Assembly (NCBI GenBank): GCA_046546235.1
Contig: JBKGYG010000083.1
Coordinates: 1 to 5,330, forward strand
DNA: 5,330 bases
Source of the DNA: JBKGYG01 sp046546235
GTDB taxonomy: Bacteria; Bacillota; Clostridia; Lachnospirales; DSM-24629
Direction of reading: 5' to 3'
The translations under genes and the position numbers were made by a program. The number at the start of each line of letters is the position of its first letter. Position 1 is the stretch's first letter. Shown piece after piece: positions 5,276 through 5,330 of this stretch. The notes below the pieces were generated by a model. The model saw only the letters and a list, made by a program, of their open reading frames with translations. It was not told the origin of the DNA and ran no database searches.

Positions 5276-5330
5276 CGGGGTGTGGCTCAGCTTGGCTAGA
5301 GCGCTTGATTTGGGTTCAAGAGGTCGCAGG
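5276..5330 (+). tRNA. tRNA-Pro (anticodon UGG), 3'-truncated by window end
   Basis: The cloverleaf can be traced base by base: 5' acceptor strand CGGGGTG (5276-5282), T8 and G9, D stem GCTC with GAGC (5285-5288 and 5299-5302), anticodon stem CTTGA with TCAAG (5304-5308 and 5316-5320), a 7-nt loop TTTGGGT with anticodon TGG at 5311-5313, variable loop 5321-5325, and the 5' half of the T stem GCAGG (5326-5330). The T loop, 3' acceptor strand and any encoded CCA lie beyond the window. A C at position 1 and a G-rich acceptor are typical of tRNA-Pro. UGG reads CCA and, by wobble, other CCN codons. Further tRNA genes may follow. Confidence 0.96.

Noticed and set aside
1..5330. Mobile element, CRISPR array, defence island or toxin-antitoxin pair
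   Set aside because: No transposase, integrase, phased direct repeats or matching protein families are present. Genes are housekeeping, same-strand and similar in base composition.

Overview
The window is AT-rich chromosomal DNA, all genes on the + strand, with AGA-rich arginine codons, strong Gram-positive ribosome binding sites and Bacillota-type promoters. Protein content points to an anaerobic, low-GC Bacillota of the Clostridia: a CitB/DcuR-type response regulator, a secreted amidase with a copper-amine-oxidase-like N-terminal domain plus AMIN repeats, and an rph-rdgB-phosphoesterase cluster. I cannot name a genus from the sequence alone.

Layout. (1) Positions 2-511 carry the 3' part of a response regulator gene that begins before the window; an AT-rich hairpin follows it. 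(2) A 281-bp spacer holds an extended -10 promoter and a roughly 75-nt leader for the next gene. (3) Positions 793-3036 encode a 747-residue secreted N-acetylmuramoyl-L-alanine amidase with a GTG start. A long near-perfect hairpin follows its stop codon. (4) A 228-bp spacer holds a curious G7 tract beside a palindrome, then a second extended -10 promoter. (5) Positions 3265-5088 form a compact three-gene operon: rph (RNase PH), rdgB (XTP/dITP diphosphatase, overlapping rph by 11 nt) and a YfcE/MJ0936-type metallophosphoesterase. (6) After a 187-bp spacer with an imperfect hairpin and a perfect-consensus promoter, a tRNA-Pro(UGG) gene starts at 5276 and runs off the window end.

How it fits together. 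The rph-rdgB-phosphoesterase order matches the rph-ysnA-ysnB order I recall from Bacillus subtilis. It groups tRNA 3'-end trimming, nucleotide-pool cleansing and a small phosphodiesterase. The amidase acts outside the membrane on peptidoglycan and appears to be its own transcription unit. The response regulator belongs to a separate carboxylate-sensing two-component system whose other parts lie upstream. This is mostly an ordinary housekeeping region: I found no defence system, mobile element, CRISPR array or clearly new system. The points worth a second look are the domain layout of the amidase, the G7/palindrome patch before rph, and the structured spacers.
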